Assembly (NCBI RefSeq): GCF_007741475.1
Contig: NZ_CP036261.1
Location: 6,263,798-6,327,797, forward strand
Source: Rosistilla ulvae
GTDB taxonomy: Bacteria > Planctomycetota > Planctomycetia > Pirellulales > Pirellulaceae
Direction: 5' to 3'
DNA length: 64,000 nucleotides
The notes beneath the pieces were generated by a model that was not told where the DNA came from, searched no databases, and was given only the letters and a program-made list of their open reading frames with translations. Of the stretch, positions 47,801 to 55,416 are shown in pieces (the stretch's first letter is position 1; the number at the start of each line of letters is the position of its first letter). A program made the translations under genes and the position numbers.

Positions 47801-50224
47801 GATATCAGCTTGGAACGAAATCGATTGGTAAGCCGCGGCGGAACCGTACCGCAGGGCGAAGAAGTCGGGCAGCGTCGATCCGGCAAATCCGACCTGTTCT
47901 CCGTCGAAGAACGGATCGGCATCCGCGCCCGTCCGATTTGATGCGTCCAGCGGTTGGTTCGAATCGATGTCGTTGCCGAAGAATACGTTGTTGGTCACAA
48001 CCGCATTGACCGGCGTGATCACGCCGCTGCTTTGGACCGCCGCCGCATCGCCCGATGCAAAGCCGTCGAAGATGTTGTCTTGGATCGAAATCCGGTCGGC
48101 GCCAGGGATCGCCGGATCGATCGAGACGCCAACGCTTTCGGCGGGCAGGCTGGCGTCGTGCCAGTGGAATGTGTTGTTGTGGATCGTCAAGCCATCGGTG
48201 CCGACGACGCGATCGGCGATCGCGACGGTGATGTACTGGTCGCCCGCGCTGGGAGTGTCGGTGGGATCGATGCCGTTGGCGAAATAGTTGAACGCGATCG
48301 TGCCGCTGACGGTCGCGCCGGGTGCTCCCGGCGAAGAGCCGATCGAAATCGGGCCTTCGCCGTGGAGATGGTCTTCGCTGAATTGGTTCCCCGTGATCAG
48401 CAGTCGTTCGCCGCTGCCGCCACTTCCGTCGCGGATCGCTGCGGATGCCCAACGCCCTGCAAAGTTGGAATCGGAGACGACCAGATCGTCTGCGTTTTCG
48501 AAGACGATCGCGCTGCGGTAGCCTTCGTCATTTGAAGGATCGCCACCCAACGTTTCGCCAAACTGAACTCGATCGATCGTCGTCTGGTCAGCGTGCGTCA
48601 CAACCACGTTGCCTTGACCGTCGTTGGATAGAAAGTCGACCCATCCCAACTGCATGCCGCGAAGCGTGACGTTATCGGCGGTGAGCCGGATCGCTTCGTC
48701 ATCGATGCCGACCGGAGCAACCGCTTTGCGGATCTCCGTTTGGTTCATGCCTTGGCCTTCGATCGTCACCGATCGATCGATCAGCAGTGTTCCGGAATGG
48801 GCAAACGTCCCTGCGTCGACGTAAACCGTTCCGCCCGAATCGACATTTGCGATCGCTTCGGCAAGCGTTCCGAAGGCATCGATTCCGTACAGCCCCGGTT
48901 GGTTGCCGTCGGTATTGAAGTCGACGTCGGCGATCAACGTTCCCGGCGTCTGAGTGAAGCTGTTGGAAACAAACACCTCGGACCGCGACGCTGGAATTCC
49001 GGTCAGCACGACATCGTTGCCGTCGCCACCGTTGTAGTCGATGCGGTACCGAAGGCCTCCCGCAGCGGTCACCGTATCGCCGTTTTCCAACACGACGTTC
49101 GACGTGTCGACAAACCGACCGACGATGGCATCGGAGCCATCGTTGTCGATGATCGTATAGACGTCGCGAGGATTCGCTTCGGTCGATCCCAGGTCTTCGA
49201 GATCCAGCACAACACCGGTGCCAATCGTCACTGAACCTTGAACCTGCATCTGATCGTAATCGATCCCCGCGACGCCGCCGGTCGGTGTGATCAGCGGATC
49301 GGCGGAATCGTGGTCGTCGATCTCGACGTCGAACGTTGTGTTGTCGGCGAAGTTCAAATCGGCAACCGCCATGATCCCCGGGCTGTTGCCTGGCGACAGG
49401 GTGCTGCCCGATTGAAGGTTCACGTTGGCGGTCAGGTCGCCCGCTTGAACGGTTCCGGTTCCCGAGAGGACTGCGCCGTCGTGAACGTTCAGGTCTGCAT
49501 CGCTTCCGCCGCCAACAAGGTCAAACTCACCCGAGATCTCGATTGTCGATGAGCCGCCCGAGGCGTCGTTGGTCTGCAGCAGCGTCGAAGCCATGCCGGT
49601 GATTTCGATCGGTTGCAGGCCATCGAAAGCGATCGTTGTCGATGCTAGCGACGGATCGCCGACTTGCAGCGAACCATCGGCTGGCAGCAGGGTGTCGAGA
49701 GCGTAGATCGCCGACTGAGTTCCGCTGCCGATCACGCTCAAGCGATCCAGTGGAGCTCCGCTGGGATCGCTCGCCGCCCCGCCGTGATAGCTGATGTTTG
49801 GGATCGATGAGGGGAGCGGGGCGGCGCTGAAATCGACGACCAACAGGTCTTGTCCCTCCCCCAAGGAGACATCGATCGAAGTGACACCCGCGAGCGACGC
49901 AACCGGTGCTCCCAGTTCGTCGACAATCTCCAGCGGGGAGCCCAACTCGGTAATCTGCAGTTCGCCGTCGGTGTTGGTATCGATCGTCACCGTTTCGTTG
50001 GCGGCGGCAGCATCGCTGGTGATGACCAATTCCCCCATCGCCGACAGCACGCCGCTGGCGTCCAAGACGATTCGTTTTTCGAGGCGTCCCACCGTTAAAG
50101 GGGCTGCGCGACGCAACCGCACCGGCAGCGGCGGCCGCGCGGCCCGAGGGCTTTGCGCTCGCATCAGCTGGCGTGCCCAAGCGTTCGCTTGGGACAACCT
50201 TCGGAGGACGTGTAGCAATCGCAT
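38852..50224 (-). CDS. Giant repetitive surface protein with LEPR-XLL-like N-terminus
   Basis: The 3790-residue product is an acidic, Gly/Ala/Asp/Thr-rich, mostly beta protein. The N-terminus has the basic stretch MRLLHVLRRL and the motif GRLEKRIVLDASG (48-58), close to the LEPR-XLL sorting motif of planctomycete surface proteins. Residues about 450-760 read as a right-handed beta-helix (DSGGTVYVDAGTF...). Most of the rest consists of about 227-residue repeats with SIVLRSLAGDVTLTDG; seven carry a (S/A)DL-x-T-T marker. A Thr-rich stretch (about 3560-3580) and a short C-terminal hydrophobic segment with basic tail (MAKKRNRH) follow. The frame is unbroken. It is probably cotranscribed with the kinase. 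Confidence 0.85.
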   Translation of the reverse strand: MRLLHVLRRLSQANAWARQLMRAQSPRAARPPLPVRLRRAAPLTVGRLEKRIVLDASGVLSAMGELVITSDAAAANETVTIDTNTDGELQITELGSPLEIVDELGAPVASLAGVTSIDVSLGEGQDLLVVDFSAAPLPSSIPNISYHGGAASDPSGAPLDRLSVIGSGTQSAIYALDTLLPADGSLQVGDPSLASTTIAFDGLQPIEITGMASTLLQTNDASGGSSTIEISGEFDLVGGGSDADLNVHDGAVLSGTGTVQAGDLTANVNLQSGSTLSPGNSPGIMAVADLNFADNTTFDVEIDDHDSADPLITPTGGVAGIDYDQMQVQGSVTIGTGVVLDLEDLGSTEANPRDVYTIIDNDGSDAIVGRFVDTSNVVLENGDTVTAAGGLRYRIDYNGGDGNDVVLTGIPASRSEVFVSNSFTQTPGTLIADVDFNTDGNQPGLYGIDAFGTLAEAIANVDSGGTVYVDAGTFAHSGTLLIDRSVTIEGQGMNQTEIRKAVAPVGIDDEAIRLTADNVTLRGMQLGWVDFLSNDGQGNVVVTHADQTTIDRVQFGETLGGDPSNDEGYRSAIVFENADDLVVSDSNFAGRWASAAIRDGSGGSGERLLITGNQFSEDHLHGEGPISIGSSPGAPGATVSGTIAFNYFANGIDPTDTPSAGDQYITVAIADRVVGTDGLTIHNNTFHWHDASLPAESVGVSIDPAIPGADRISIQDNIFDGFASGDAAAVQSSGVITPVNAVVTNNVFFGNDIDSNQPLDASNRTGADADPFFDGEQVGFAGSTLPDFFALRYGSAAAYQSISFQADIATATPHIGANQGDPTPVGTEDIVIAGTDLNDLLVVTFDGGGSGTFVLTTGVGTASETTLGPVVFSDITSLTFDSYGGDDVMKIVQPDGGSIDVGGGIFFNAGSQTLDGDALILESGLAQTTIDSVHYFFADEGIAGHVGSIAITDASHNGGLGGTTTIHYDGLEPIYDSLNVDDRSFTFNSTAAIETITLSSPGDSADPMLPPLDNKIGSEFGGVPLSEVVHFNNPNVSLTINGGDGDQTINIDSLDADYHAALSINGDDGVADVVNFNSSLGALLLGSGSVTGTLTVTAETIAIHDGVSIDTSGGDTDGDVTFDAIAGITMHDTSTLAAGTADVRMSAQGDIGISRIVSAETVAITTTDGRIVDNRSSDESANITATSAALRSATGIGSGTAADDADLDLDVSNLAAVTNAGDIHLQNAKELSVTTVDGLSGIAIIDPLNNNALGIITIRTAGAFQVAVGNGILNSDGGDITLAAEGNTVDSDLSIAAAVTASGGSGNIHLLAGDSIAVAAVAVTATQAGAILLSSGTDFNNGSPRIGSAAGQIALTSAARVQSDAGHISLLSADSIGLGSDVQVQTSGSGTIDLYSTGGAIAMDTTAILQSTDGDIRVSAHDDFTIGDIVASAATVSLTSATGSILDADANDSDLDVVAQRLRFDAAVGFGELGASSNAIETSVDVVSGRSASGGIHLVESDGVTVGDVDATVYRVSATTVPTAIVDGSQSDLVTIGGNGSVVLRSLAGDITLTDGTATADGNAVVAHGSGNVLIAAEGIDADTVVDADIRSTSGNLSLIAAGDLKLNADVDVQTGTDGTIDVEASAGLLTMDATATLQSVAGDIRGVANNDLTIGDIFATNANVSLTARTGSILDADGDDIDVTAQGLRLNAAEGIGTLGASSNAIETSIGVVTARAAVGGINLLESDAVTVGDVAITVNRVASDASVVVVEDAAQSDLGTTADNGSIVLRSLAGDVTLTDGHAATDGNAVVADGSGNVLIAAEGIDADIVVDADIRSTSGNLSLIAAGDLKLNADVDVQTGTDGTIDVEASTGSLAMDATATLQSVAGDIRGVANNDLTIGDIVATDANVSLTARTGSILDADPDDADIDVTAQGLRLNAAEGIGTLGASSNAIETSVDVVTARAAAGGINLLESNGITVGDVAITVNRVTSDASVVEVIDGAQSDLVTTSDNGSIVLRSLAGDVTLTDGTAAADGNAVVAHGSGNVLLQTIATTADIIIDGDVRSQSGHVSINAADDIHQNADLMTGGEGTISLTASNSNDDGVGNDGIVMRSDAQTVSGGGNIRLQAAGESDLFLGLIDAGTGDVSLLAERDVLDNNGATLVNVRGDALRIVADANGNQTGTIGTSDTGNSIESNDHAIQTAVTTLAAVAGDGIYILESDAIAIDHTTDISVQQVGADATVTTITDTSLSDLETTDAGPIKLKTLAGTITINEGDVDDNGVRAAGLGDVLIAAGGNASDVVINAGVSSDLGNVSISAGDDIALAADLSAGGEGTVWIQAGNAFAETPAVDGFHMLAGSTITSGGDIAIESLGESDLVVQAIDAGTDAVRLSAAGNIVDGNGAALNITAGAVMLIADANSDGEGSIGSPDPSSLPSDNLKAIDIAAQRVAARSADGIYLHQTAGDLIVDAVTVDVNRVHFNSTTSEDSQTLADLETTDSGSIKVVASDGDLTLDDGDDDGGAVSAAGGGDVLLDARGSGNLNINGSVFSGSGQIGLQAQESIELANDVTVQTGGDGTIVIDASLSAGTSGAIAMAAEARVQTENGDIHIAADQTISVGRIETLANVSITSIAGSIVDTDMDDAAIDVTAAGLRMNAFDGVGVLGATANGLETQVATLSARAGSGGVHVIEADGLRIDDVAVQVQRPEFRSTLTTVNDLAQSDLRTTDDGSIVLRSLAGEITLNEGTASAGDGAIQADGIGNVLIAAEGLGSQINANANIVSGVGNISLIAADSIAVAAGVNVTTAANGTIDLEATTGALTMAATATLQTDAGDIRAAAGADLTIGDIVATDADVSLISTGGSILDADPDDANVDVTAIRLRLAAAIGVGTATNAIETDVDTLSGRATSGGNQLLETDNIAIDDVEVTVQRIANDATSTNLTDALQSDLRTTGGSGSIALQTLDGSITLNEGTAATGDGAISANGSGNVQINASGVDSDLIAGADVASGSGAIVLDASRNILLNAGVDVTTAGAGTIALTATTGNLTMAPTATLQSVAGNITGTAAQDVTIGDITSTMANVILTSQSSQIIDADPAGDSDQDIAAVEAILTAPLGIGVGNAIETSVDVLEAEATTSGTIAIVESDAIELRRVITGDGRIAVTAGGTITATEVQSTNASSSDAAIGQADSRDIALVANGAASSILVTKITAAAGADVHLTADNDILDTDIDDDNLIFADDLHLIAGNQSDDGDNAVQLTTTINDLQAEVSGSGRGDLEILETDALNLVTSDEATDADVLRTSNGEIRVSAGGSIVLADPDLSNDGGDRTADPEIVAGGDNGRILLQTDGDLTIDEGVQIHAAQSTVGAVRISAVGEIVLGDQIEINTGASTGVARVFAPRPEEGVTDTAFYDYDTVSTTILASEPGGFGGDLTIDVGTTGERGLAIEIDWGAESGRFEVVDGIDGDSMTTVHHMYTEAEVLTSTLNGRVSSTSPIEVRFAVRQHESIVMEGASIQQGLSGTQIVDGGLISSTDNPITTPLLENGETSFMVPNLSIPTRLFFPPPEYPELVRRVSESYIETSTLLTTTTHSTETTTVTTTTARDEYFQIRVISPDPNVESEVPPERLPDDILSGDKLQTLFANLPDGTYEVEYVLGEGNARSILRVEIRQGKPIIPGEDLEGGLLKLKELDLDSLKSTPSEPAATPSDLETTQVTPTAVESDFSAGELAGASVISAEPTPLDDRQTPHAWQPEPPTSRDDGLADATTERPNELIATAAGTSLIGWMAKKRNRHTGGEFSLTRRIARRFAK
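44135..46150 (-). repeat. Three near-identical DNA units of about 0.68 kb within the giant gene
   Basis: Unit boundaries are set by a landmark (CAAGACGTTGCCGCTGCCAT) at 44135, 44822 and 45503 (slightly changed in the third), giving spacings of 687 and 681 bp, or 229 and 227 codons. The units share long identical stretches. The remaining repeats of the gene, on both sides, diverge more. Encoded residues are about 1360-2030. Confidence 0.85.
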
Positions 50225-50538
50225 CGACGAGATCTACCTGGTCAGCGGCCATTGGGATTAACGAACGCACGGGTATCCGGACCGTTCAGAATAACCGCTT
50301 ATCGTAGTTGCCGCACGCTAACCGCAGATCGTTTTCCGCAGACAAACAGGCAACTTTCCCCACGTGTGAGGAGACCCGCAATCCGTTTCGACTTGGCTTT
50401 GCCGGTTGTATCAAACCTGTCGACGGTAACAGTAACGCTGGTGGCAAGGCGTGGGGATGTCGATGATCATCTAAAGCTGGTCCACCGATCCCTCGTTTTG
50501 TGGACCGTTTTCGTGGCATTCTCCAGCCTAGAGTAACG
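50225..50538. other. 314-bp divergent gap
   Basis: This gap lies between the giant gene (minus) and the Cys-rich secreted protein gene (plus). It should hold both promoters. I see no clear promoter motifs or RNA gene. Confidence 0.5.
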
Positions 50539-51225
50539 ATGATGCGACCGCAGATTCCCACAATCGCAGCTTTGCTAGCAGTGTCTGTGACTCCTTTTTT
50601 CTGCCAGCACCAGGCCGTTGCGGCCGATCTTGACAGGGAGGATAGAGTCGCCCGCGTTTTCCAAGTTGAGATGATCCAACCGCCATCGTCGGAAAGCGAC
50701 AGTGAGTCGGCGGCACCCGATCAGGGGAAGCCGTCGGCGAAGGGGAAATCCAAGTCGCCCAAGCGAGATCCGATTGCCGAGCGTTTAGCGAGCTTGATGA
50801 AGCCGTTGGACCGAATCAAGTTGGAACCGGTCAGCGACGGTTCAAAGGCCCCCAAAGACAAAGCGGCCGCACTGCTGTCGGGTGAAGTGACAGTGATTGA
50901 GGCGGACTTCCATCCATTTTCGCCTCTGAATCGGTATCCCATCTGCTCGTGCCACAATCCATTGTACTTTGAAGAACCCGATCTAGAACGCTGCGGCAAT
51001 GGTTGTGGTATCGCGACCACCGCCGTTTCGGCGGTCCATTTCTTGGCCAACACGCTGACGCTGCCATATCAAATCGCAGCCGATCCGCCCTGCACGACAG
51101 AGTGTGCCGCCGGCGATTGCCGTTGCTGCCAAGAGATGTCGCGAATGCGTCCGTTTGAATGCAAGCTGCACGCGGCGACACTGCAGGGACTCGCCACAGC
51201 CGGTTTTGTTTTCCTGCTGCTCTAA
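50539..51225 (+). CDS. Cys-rich secreted protein of planctomycete type, function unknown
   Basis: The 228-residue protein starts at the ATG at 50539 (a second ATG is at 50542) with a signal peptide (IAALLAVSVTPFFCQHQAVA). A charged, Ser/Lys-rich stretch (about 40-80) follows. The core is NRYPICSCHNPLYFEEPDLE, then RCGNGCGIATTAV, then CTTECAAGDCRCCQEM, with about ten Cys. The CHNPLYFE-type pattern recurs in planctomycete secreted proteins. The C-terminus ends in a hydrophobic stretch (GLATAGFVFLLL). Cys pairs could bind metal or form disulfides. Function not recognisable. Confidence 0.72.
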   Translation: MMRPQIPTIAALLAVSVTPFFCQHQAVAADLDREDRVARVFQVEMIQPPSSESDSESAAPDQGKPSAKGKSKSPKRDPIAERLASLMKPLDRIKLEPVSDGSKAPKDKAAALLSGEVTVIEADFHPFSPLNRYPICSCHNPLYFEEPDLERCGNGCGIATTAVSAVHFLANTLTLPYQIAADPPCTTECAAGDCRCCQEMSRMRPFECKLHAATLQGLATAGFVFLLL

Positions 51226-51476
51226 TCTGTGCGACCAAAACTTATCCGAGGGCCGATTCGCTGTTCGCGCCATCGGCAGTCGTCATGAGACGAAATCGAT
51301 CTACCGGCACGGATCTCGGATCGTTTCGGGACATTCCAAGCCCCGAGTGGAGCGTCTAGAGGACATCATCGGGCAACGGTCGTAGCACCGAACCGTGGTA
51401 GAAAAACTGAAGAGCGATCGGCCGGCCAACGGCTGCTGCTGAGAACAGCCGCTGGATTGGGGGGACGGACCAATCG

Positions 51477-51520
51477 CGACCTGCAAGCTGCAGGTCGGCG
51501 GTCGCAGAAAGGGCTGCGAC
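51477..51520 (-). terminator. Two hairpins after the sigma-factor stop
   Basis: A 9-bp stem with 3-nt loop (51477-51497) and a 7-bp stem with 6-nt loop (51501-51520) lie just beyond the stop of the sigma-factor gene. No T-run follows on the minus strand, so their role as terminator is only possible. Confidence 0.45.
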
Positions 51521-53182
51521 TTAGATATCGATCTCGATCTTTTCCGCGTTGGCTGCTTCCCGCAGCTTCGACAACGCGCGGGCTTCGATTTGACGAATCC
51601 GCTCCTTCGTCACGCCCAACTCCTCGCCGACCTCTTTCAAAGTCTGCGGTTCGTTGCGACGTCCCAGACCGAAGCGAGCGCTGATGATCCGTTGTTCGCG
51701 GTCGTCCAAGCGATTCAGGATTCGATTGACCTGACGTTGGCGACGTTGATGCGCCGATTCCTCGGCGATCGGATCTTTGCGTTCATCTTGAGCGGCCAGG
51801 AACGGTTCCTCACCGGTGGTGCGGAAGCGATCGCGGTGCTTGAATTCGTCCGGAATCGTGCGGGCGAAGTTCTTCATGATCGACCAACTGGCATAAGTAC
51901 TGAACTTGTTGCCGCGGGCGTAATCGAACTTCTCGACCGCGCGGATCAATGACATGTTGCCATCGCTGACCAGACCAAAGAAGTCGTCGGTCGATCCAAC
52001 GTGTCGTTTCGCGATCGAAACGACCAACCGCAAGTTCGATTGAACGATCTTATTTTTCGTCTGCACCGCTTGTTCGTAAAGGGCTTCGATTTCGTCCATC
52101 AGCGACGTTTTCGCGTTGCCAGGAGTCAGTTGCTCGCGGAGCTTGTTCGCTTTGTGCTTGAGGTAGTTCATCTTGCGGAACAGGTAATATTCCTGTTCGC
52201 GATCCAGTAGCGGCACGTCGTACAGGCTGGCCAAGTAAGGTGGCAGGCCTGCGGGTACGCGTAGCTTGCGCGGCGCCTTCTCCGGTTCGGGCATCGCGCC
52301 CAAGATCGCCGGTTCCAGGGCGGCGTTTTCGAAGTCCTCGTTGAACATATAGTCCAGCGGCAGTTCCATGATCCGAGCGGCACGCATGTCGACAAGGATT
52401 CGTTGGATGCTGCTGCGCGTGCGACCGTAGCGTTTGCACAACTGAGGGACCGTGGTGCCGCGACGGGCCAATTGGAAGATCGCCCGTTTGTCATCTTCGG
52501 TCAATGCACCGCGATGGTTCGGGAAGATCGCCAATTGGGGATTTTCGGCATCGTAGTTCTTCAGGGTGTAGCGGATCGTTTCAGCACTGCGGCTCATCCG
52601 CGCCGACAGGCGGCGAGTGACTTCCGACAGACTGGTGCCGCGAGTCGCCATCTGGCGAGCGCGTTCGATCATCTCGCCCTTCTCGTCTTCGCTCAGCTGG
52701 CTGAACCGCTCGCCGCGTTTGACGCGGTCCTTATTGCGAGCCACGAAGTGCTCGACACTGCTGTGCAGAAAGCCAACGCGTTTGCGACCCTCGAAGACAA
52801 ATCGACGACTGACCAGACCCTGATCGCGCCAGCGGCTGATCGTCTTGGTCGAGACGTTAAACATCTTGCTCAGATCGTCGACGGTATGAACCGGTTCGGC
52901 TGCTTCATCGGCATTGATATCGGCGGCGTCGGAGACATCTTCGACGAACAGACGCAGGTCGTGCCGGATATCTTTGCCGTGGACCAAACGACGCGAGGGT
53001 TGCTCGGGGCGATAATCGGTGATGCGGAAACAGACGAGATCAAAGGGGTAATCCTTAGTTGTCTCGATTTCTGAAAGCAGTTTCTCTGCTCGCGCGGCTT
53101 GCTCCAGCTTTTTGCTGCGAGGAGCAAAACGCAGGTGGTCGCGCAGTTCTTTGACGGCTTGATCGCGATAGTCTTCGTGCAT
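51521..53182 (-). CDS. Sigma-70 family RNA polymerase sigma factor with HTH-rich N-terminus
   Basis: From the ATG at 53182 the protein has 553 residues. Three HTH-like segments lie in the N-terminal half: HTVDDLSKMFNVSTKTISRW (about 98-120), TRGTSLSEVTRRLSARMSRS (about 180-199) and RRGTTVPQLCKRYGRTRSSI (about 240-259). Sigma region 2 follows (about 375-450; NLRLVVSIAKRHVG, DGNMSLIRAVEKFDYARG, KFSTYASWSIMKNFAR). Region 4 lies at about 485-545 (LKEVGEELGVTKERIRQIEA). Between them is only a short linker, so region 3 is missing or very short. An 816-bp gene-free region precedes it. It is an alternative sigma factor of the RpoD-related type; targets unknown. Confidence 0.9.
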   Translation of the reverse strand: MHEDYRDQAVKELRDHLRFAPRSKKLEQAARAEKLLSEIETTKDYPFDLVCFRITDYRPEQPSRRLVHGKDIRHDLRLFVEDVSDAADINADEAAEPVHTVDDLSKMFNVSTKTISRWRDQGLVSRRFVFEGRKRVGFLHSSVEHFVARNKDRVKRGERFSQLSEDEKGEMIERARQMATRGTSLSEVTRRLSARMSRSAETIRYTLKNYDAENPQLAIFPNHRGALTEDDKRAIFQLARRGTTVPQLCKRYGRTRSSIQRILVDMRAARIMELPLDYMFNEDFENAALEPAILGAMPEPEKAPRKLRVPAGLPPYLASLYDVPLLDREQEYYLFRKMNYLKHKANKLREQLTPGNAKTSLMDEIEALYEQAVQTKNKIVQSNLRLVVSIAKRHVGSTDDFFGLVSDGNMSLIRAVEKFDYARGNKFSTYASWSIMKNFARTIPDEFKHRDRFRTTGEEPFLAAQDERKDPIAEESAHQRRQRQVNRILNRLDDREQRIISARFGLGRRNEPQTLKEVGEELGVTKERIRQIEARALSKLREAANAEKIEIDI

Positions 53183-53998
53183 CACACTTATTCCCCGTAT
53201 ACCGACAGCGACGGCATCCCTACGACCCCGGCGGGTCGCTCCGTCATTGCTGCCTAAAATTAGGCCCGGGATTCGCCTCTTCCCGAGGCGGGTTAACGTG
53301 GACAACGACTTCCGGACTCCTTGTCCTTCCGTCGAGTCGTGTTACGAAAAGCAAAGCGTCTGAGTTCTGTTCAGATTCTGCTTTTAAAACAACGACTTCG
53401 TTGTCAACGTACATCGTTCAAACTCGATCAATCTTGGGCAATCGCCTGACAGATTGAATCCTATCATTAGTACGCGTGTTTCGCTGTGAAGCTCGTCACA
53501 CATTACAAGACGCTTCGAGTTAAAGGTCCTTACTAGGAAATTAGAGGCCAAACCGTGCAAAAGCGTTCACAAATTACTGTCCAAATTCGACTAAGTGTCT
53601 GAAAACAAAGGACTTAAATTTTTCAGCTCGCTTCGGCTACCCACCTTTGGGGCTTTGTAACTTGTTCTTTTTCTGCTCGGGAGCTATGTAAAAACTGTCC
53701 AGTGGTATCAATTTGACACCAGTTTGTCGCAATTTGCACCAACGTTCTGCCAGTTTGGCCGCCTACGCTTCCTTTCGTCTCAATATTGTATCGAAGGGGC
53801 AACCGTCGCAATTGACGCGCCGGGGCCATTGAGTGTTTCAGATTGAGGTATCAGCCGGGACGTCCTAGCGTCCGGTTCTCTTGGACCACGCCGCGCTCGC
53901 GCGTGTCGGCTAATTTGCCTAAACACAAACACGGATGAGCCGTGATTCACGAGCCGATCGCCGTAAGGATCTTTAAGTAGGCAGGTTGGAGGAGCAGT
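53183..53998. other. 816-bp gene-free region upstream of the sigma factor
   Basis: No supported ORF. The middle (about 53340-53760) looks AT-richer than its surroundings. Around 53711-53760, TTTG-containing motifs recur (ATTTGACACC, AGTTTGTCGC, AATTTGCACC, CAGTTTGGCC) at about 10-bp spacing, reminiscent of a regulator-binding array. A leader RNA or regulatory region is possible but not shown. Confidence 0.45.
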
Positions 53999-55342
53999 TT
54001 ATTCGTGGCGCAACGCTTCGATCGGATTCATCCGAGCGGCGCGGATCGCCGGATAGAGGCCGCTGAGGATGCCGACACCCATCGCGATCACGACGGCGAT
54101 CGGAATCGAAAGCTCGACAATTTGTGGCCTCGCCTCGCGGATCGCCTCGGGAAGCGCTGCGAGCTTCTCGGGGATAAATTCGGTCGCCAACAGCCGCATG
54201 CCGTCGTACATCCACGGACTCAGCAGCCCCAGGACGATCCCAAGCAGCGAGCCGACGAAGCTGAGCACGATCGTTTCGACGAGAAATTGCCAAACGATAT
54301 CGGCCCGTTTGGCCCCTAGAGCGCGGCGAATCCCGATCTCTCGAGTCCGCTCGGTAACGCTGGCCAACATGATGTTCATGATGCCGATGCCGCCGACGAA
54401 CAGCGAGATGAAAGCGATCAGAACGCCGATGCCGATAAACATCAGCCGCATGTTCTCGGCTTGTTCCAACAACTCCAGGGGGAAGACGACCGAGATGTCG
54501 TTCAGCGCGGTATGGCGCGGCCCCAGCAGATCCTCGATAAATGCGGCGGTCGTCCGGACGTTGCTAACCTTGTCGATCTTCAGCGTGATCTGGTTGAGTT
54601 CGACGATGTCCATCGAGAAGCTGCCGCTGCCGCGGGTCACGATCGTATCACCGATCCGTTGTTCGAGCGTCTTCAGCGGGATGTAGACGTCGCTGGAAAA
54701 GTCTTGCGAATCGAGCGAGCCGCCGATCGCCGCCGACGCGGTGCGATGCTTCAGCACGCCGACGACGCGATAGAAATCGGTGTGCTCGGGGAGATAGATC
54801 CGCTTGCCGATCGGGTTTTCAAACGGGAACAGCTTTTCCGCCACCTTGGCCGCCAGCACACAGACGCTATCGCGTTTAAGGTTGTTCAGATCGGTGATGA
54901 ATTGCCCCGAAGCTCCCTCGGGCCCCGGCTGCAGTTCCAGTTTTGTGACGTCGGCATATTCGGGGGTGCAGCCGACCAGGCGGCCATCGATCGACCGGTC
55001 CTGATACATGAACTGGCGTTTGATTTCGCGAATTGGCAGGGCGCTGCGAATCGTCGGCACGGTGGCGATCAACAGATCCAGTTCATCGCGCGACAGACCG
55101 TAGGGGACCGCGCTGCGGCCGGCGAAGACGTCGCTTGGTGGTTTGACCGTGCGGACGATGATCGTGTCGGCACCAAGGCTCTCGATCTGCTCCTGGACCA
55201 CGCGACTGGCACCGTTGCTGATCGCCGTCAGCGCGATCACCACCGCCACGCCGATCAAGATGCCAAGCATCGTTAGACCGCTGCGGAGCGGATGCAGCAT
55301 CAAACTTTTGACGCCCAATCGGAAGGTTCTCAGAAGCAACAT
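53999..55342 (-). CDS. ABC transporter permease, MacB/FtsX type
   Basis: The 447-residue protein opens LRTFRLGVKSLMLHPLRSGLTMLGILIGVAVVIALTAI, the first FtsX-type helix. A large extracytoplasmic domain (about 45-310) with VRTVKPPSDVFAGRSAVPYG follows, then three C-terminal helices (about 320-430, GVLIAFISLFVGGIGIMNIM, RTREIGIRRALGAKRADI). This is the split form of MacB, with the ATPase encoded separately 74 bp upstream. The complex exports peptides, lipids or toxic compounds from the periplasm, powered in the cytoplasm. The ATG at 55342 is used. Confidence 0.92.
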   Translation of the reverse strand: MLLLRTFRLGVKSLMLHPLRSGLTMLGILIGVAVVIALTAISNGASRVVQEQIESLGADTIIVRTVKPPSDVFAGRSAVPYGLSRDELDLLIATVPTIRSALPIREIKRQFMYQDRSIDGRLVGCTPEYADVTKLELQPGPEGASGQFITDLNNLKRDSVCVLAAKVAEKLFPFENPIGKRIYLPEHTDFYRVVGVLKHRTASAAIGGSLDSQDFSSDVYIPLKTLEQRIGDTIVTRGSGSFSMDIVELNQITLKIDKVSNVRTTAAFIEDLLGPRHTALNDISVVFPLELLEQAENMRLMFIGIGVLIAFISLFVGGIGIMNIMLASVTERTREIGIRRALGAKRADIVWQFLVETIVLSFVGSLLGIVLGLLSPWMYDGMRLLATEFIPEKLAALPEAIREARPQIVELSIPIAVVIAMGVGILSGLYPAIRAARMNPIEALRHE

Positions 55343-55416
55343 AGATGTTCAGGTTTCGTCGGTGTTGGCAATGCTTCGTGTTGTGATTCGGCAGGGACAG
55401 TCGCCGCCGGGGGCAC

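Noticed and set aside
53623-53829. Small 68-residue frame in the gap before the sigma gene
   Set aside because: No ribosome-binding site, no family similarity, and an Arg/Gln-rich composition typical of chance frames.
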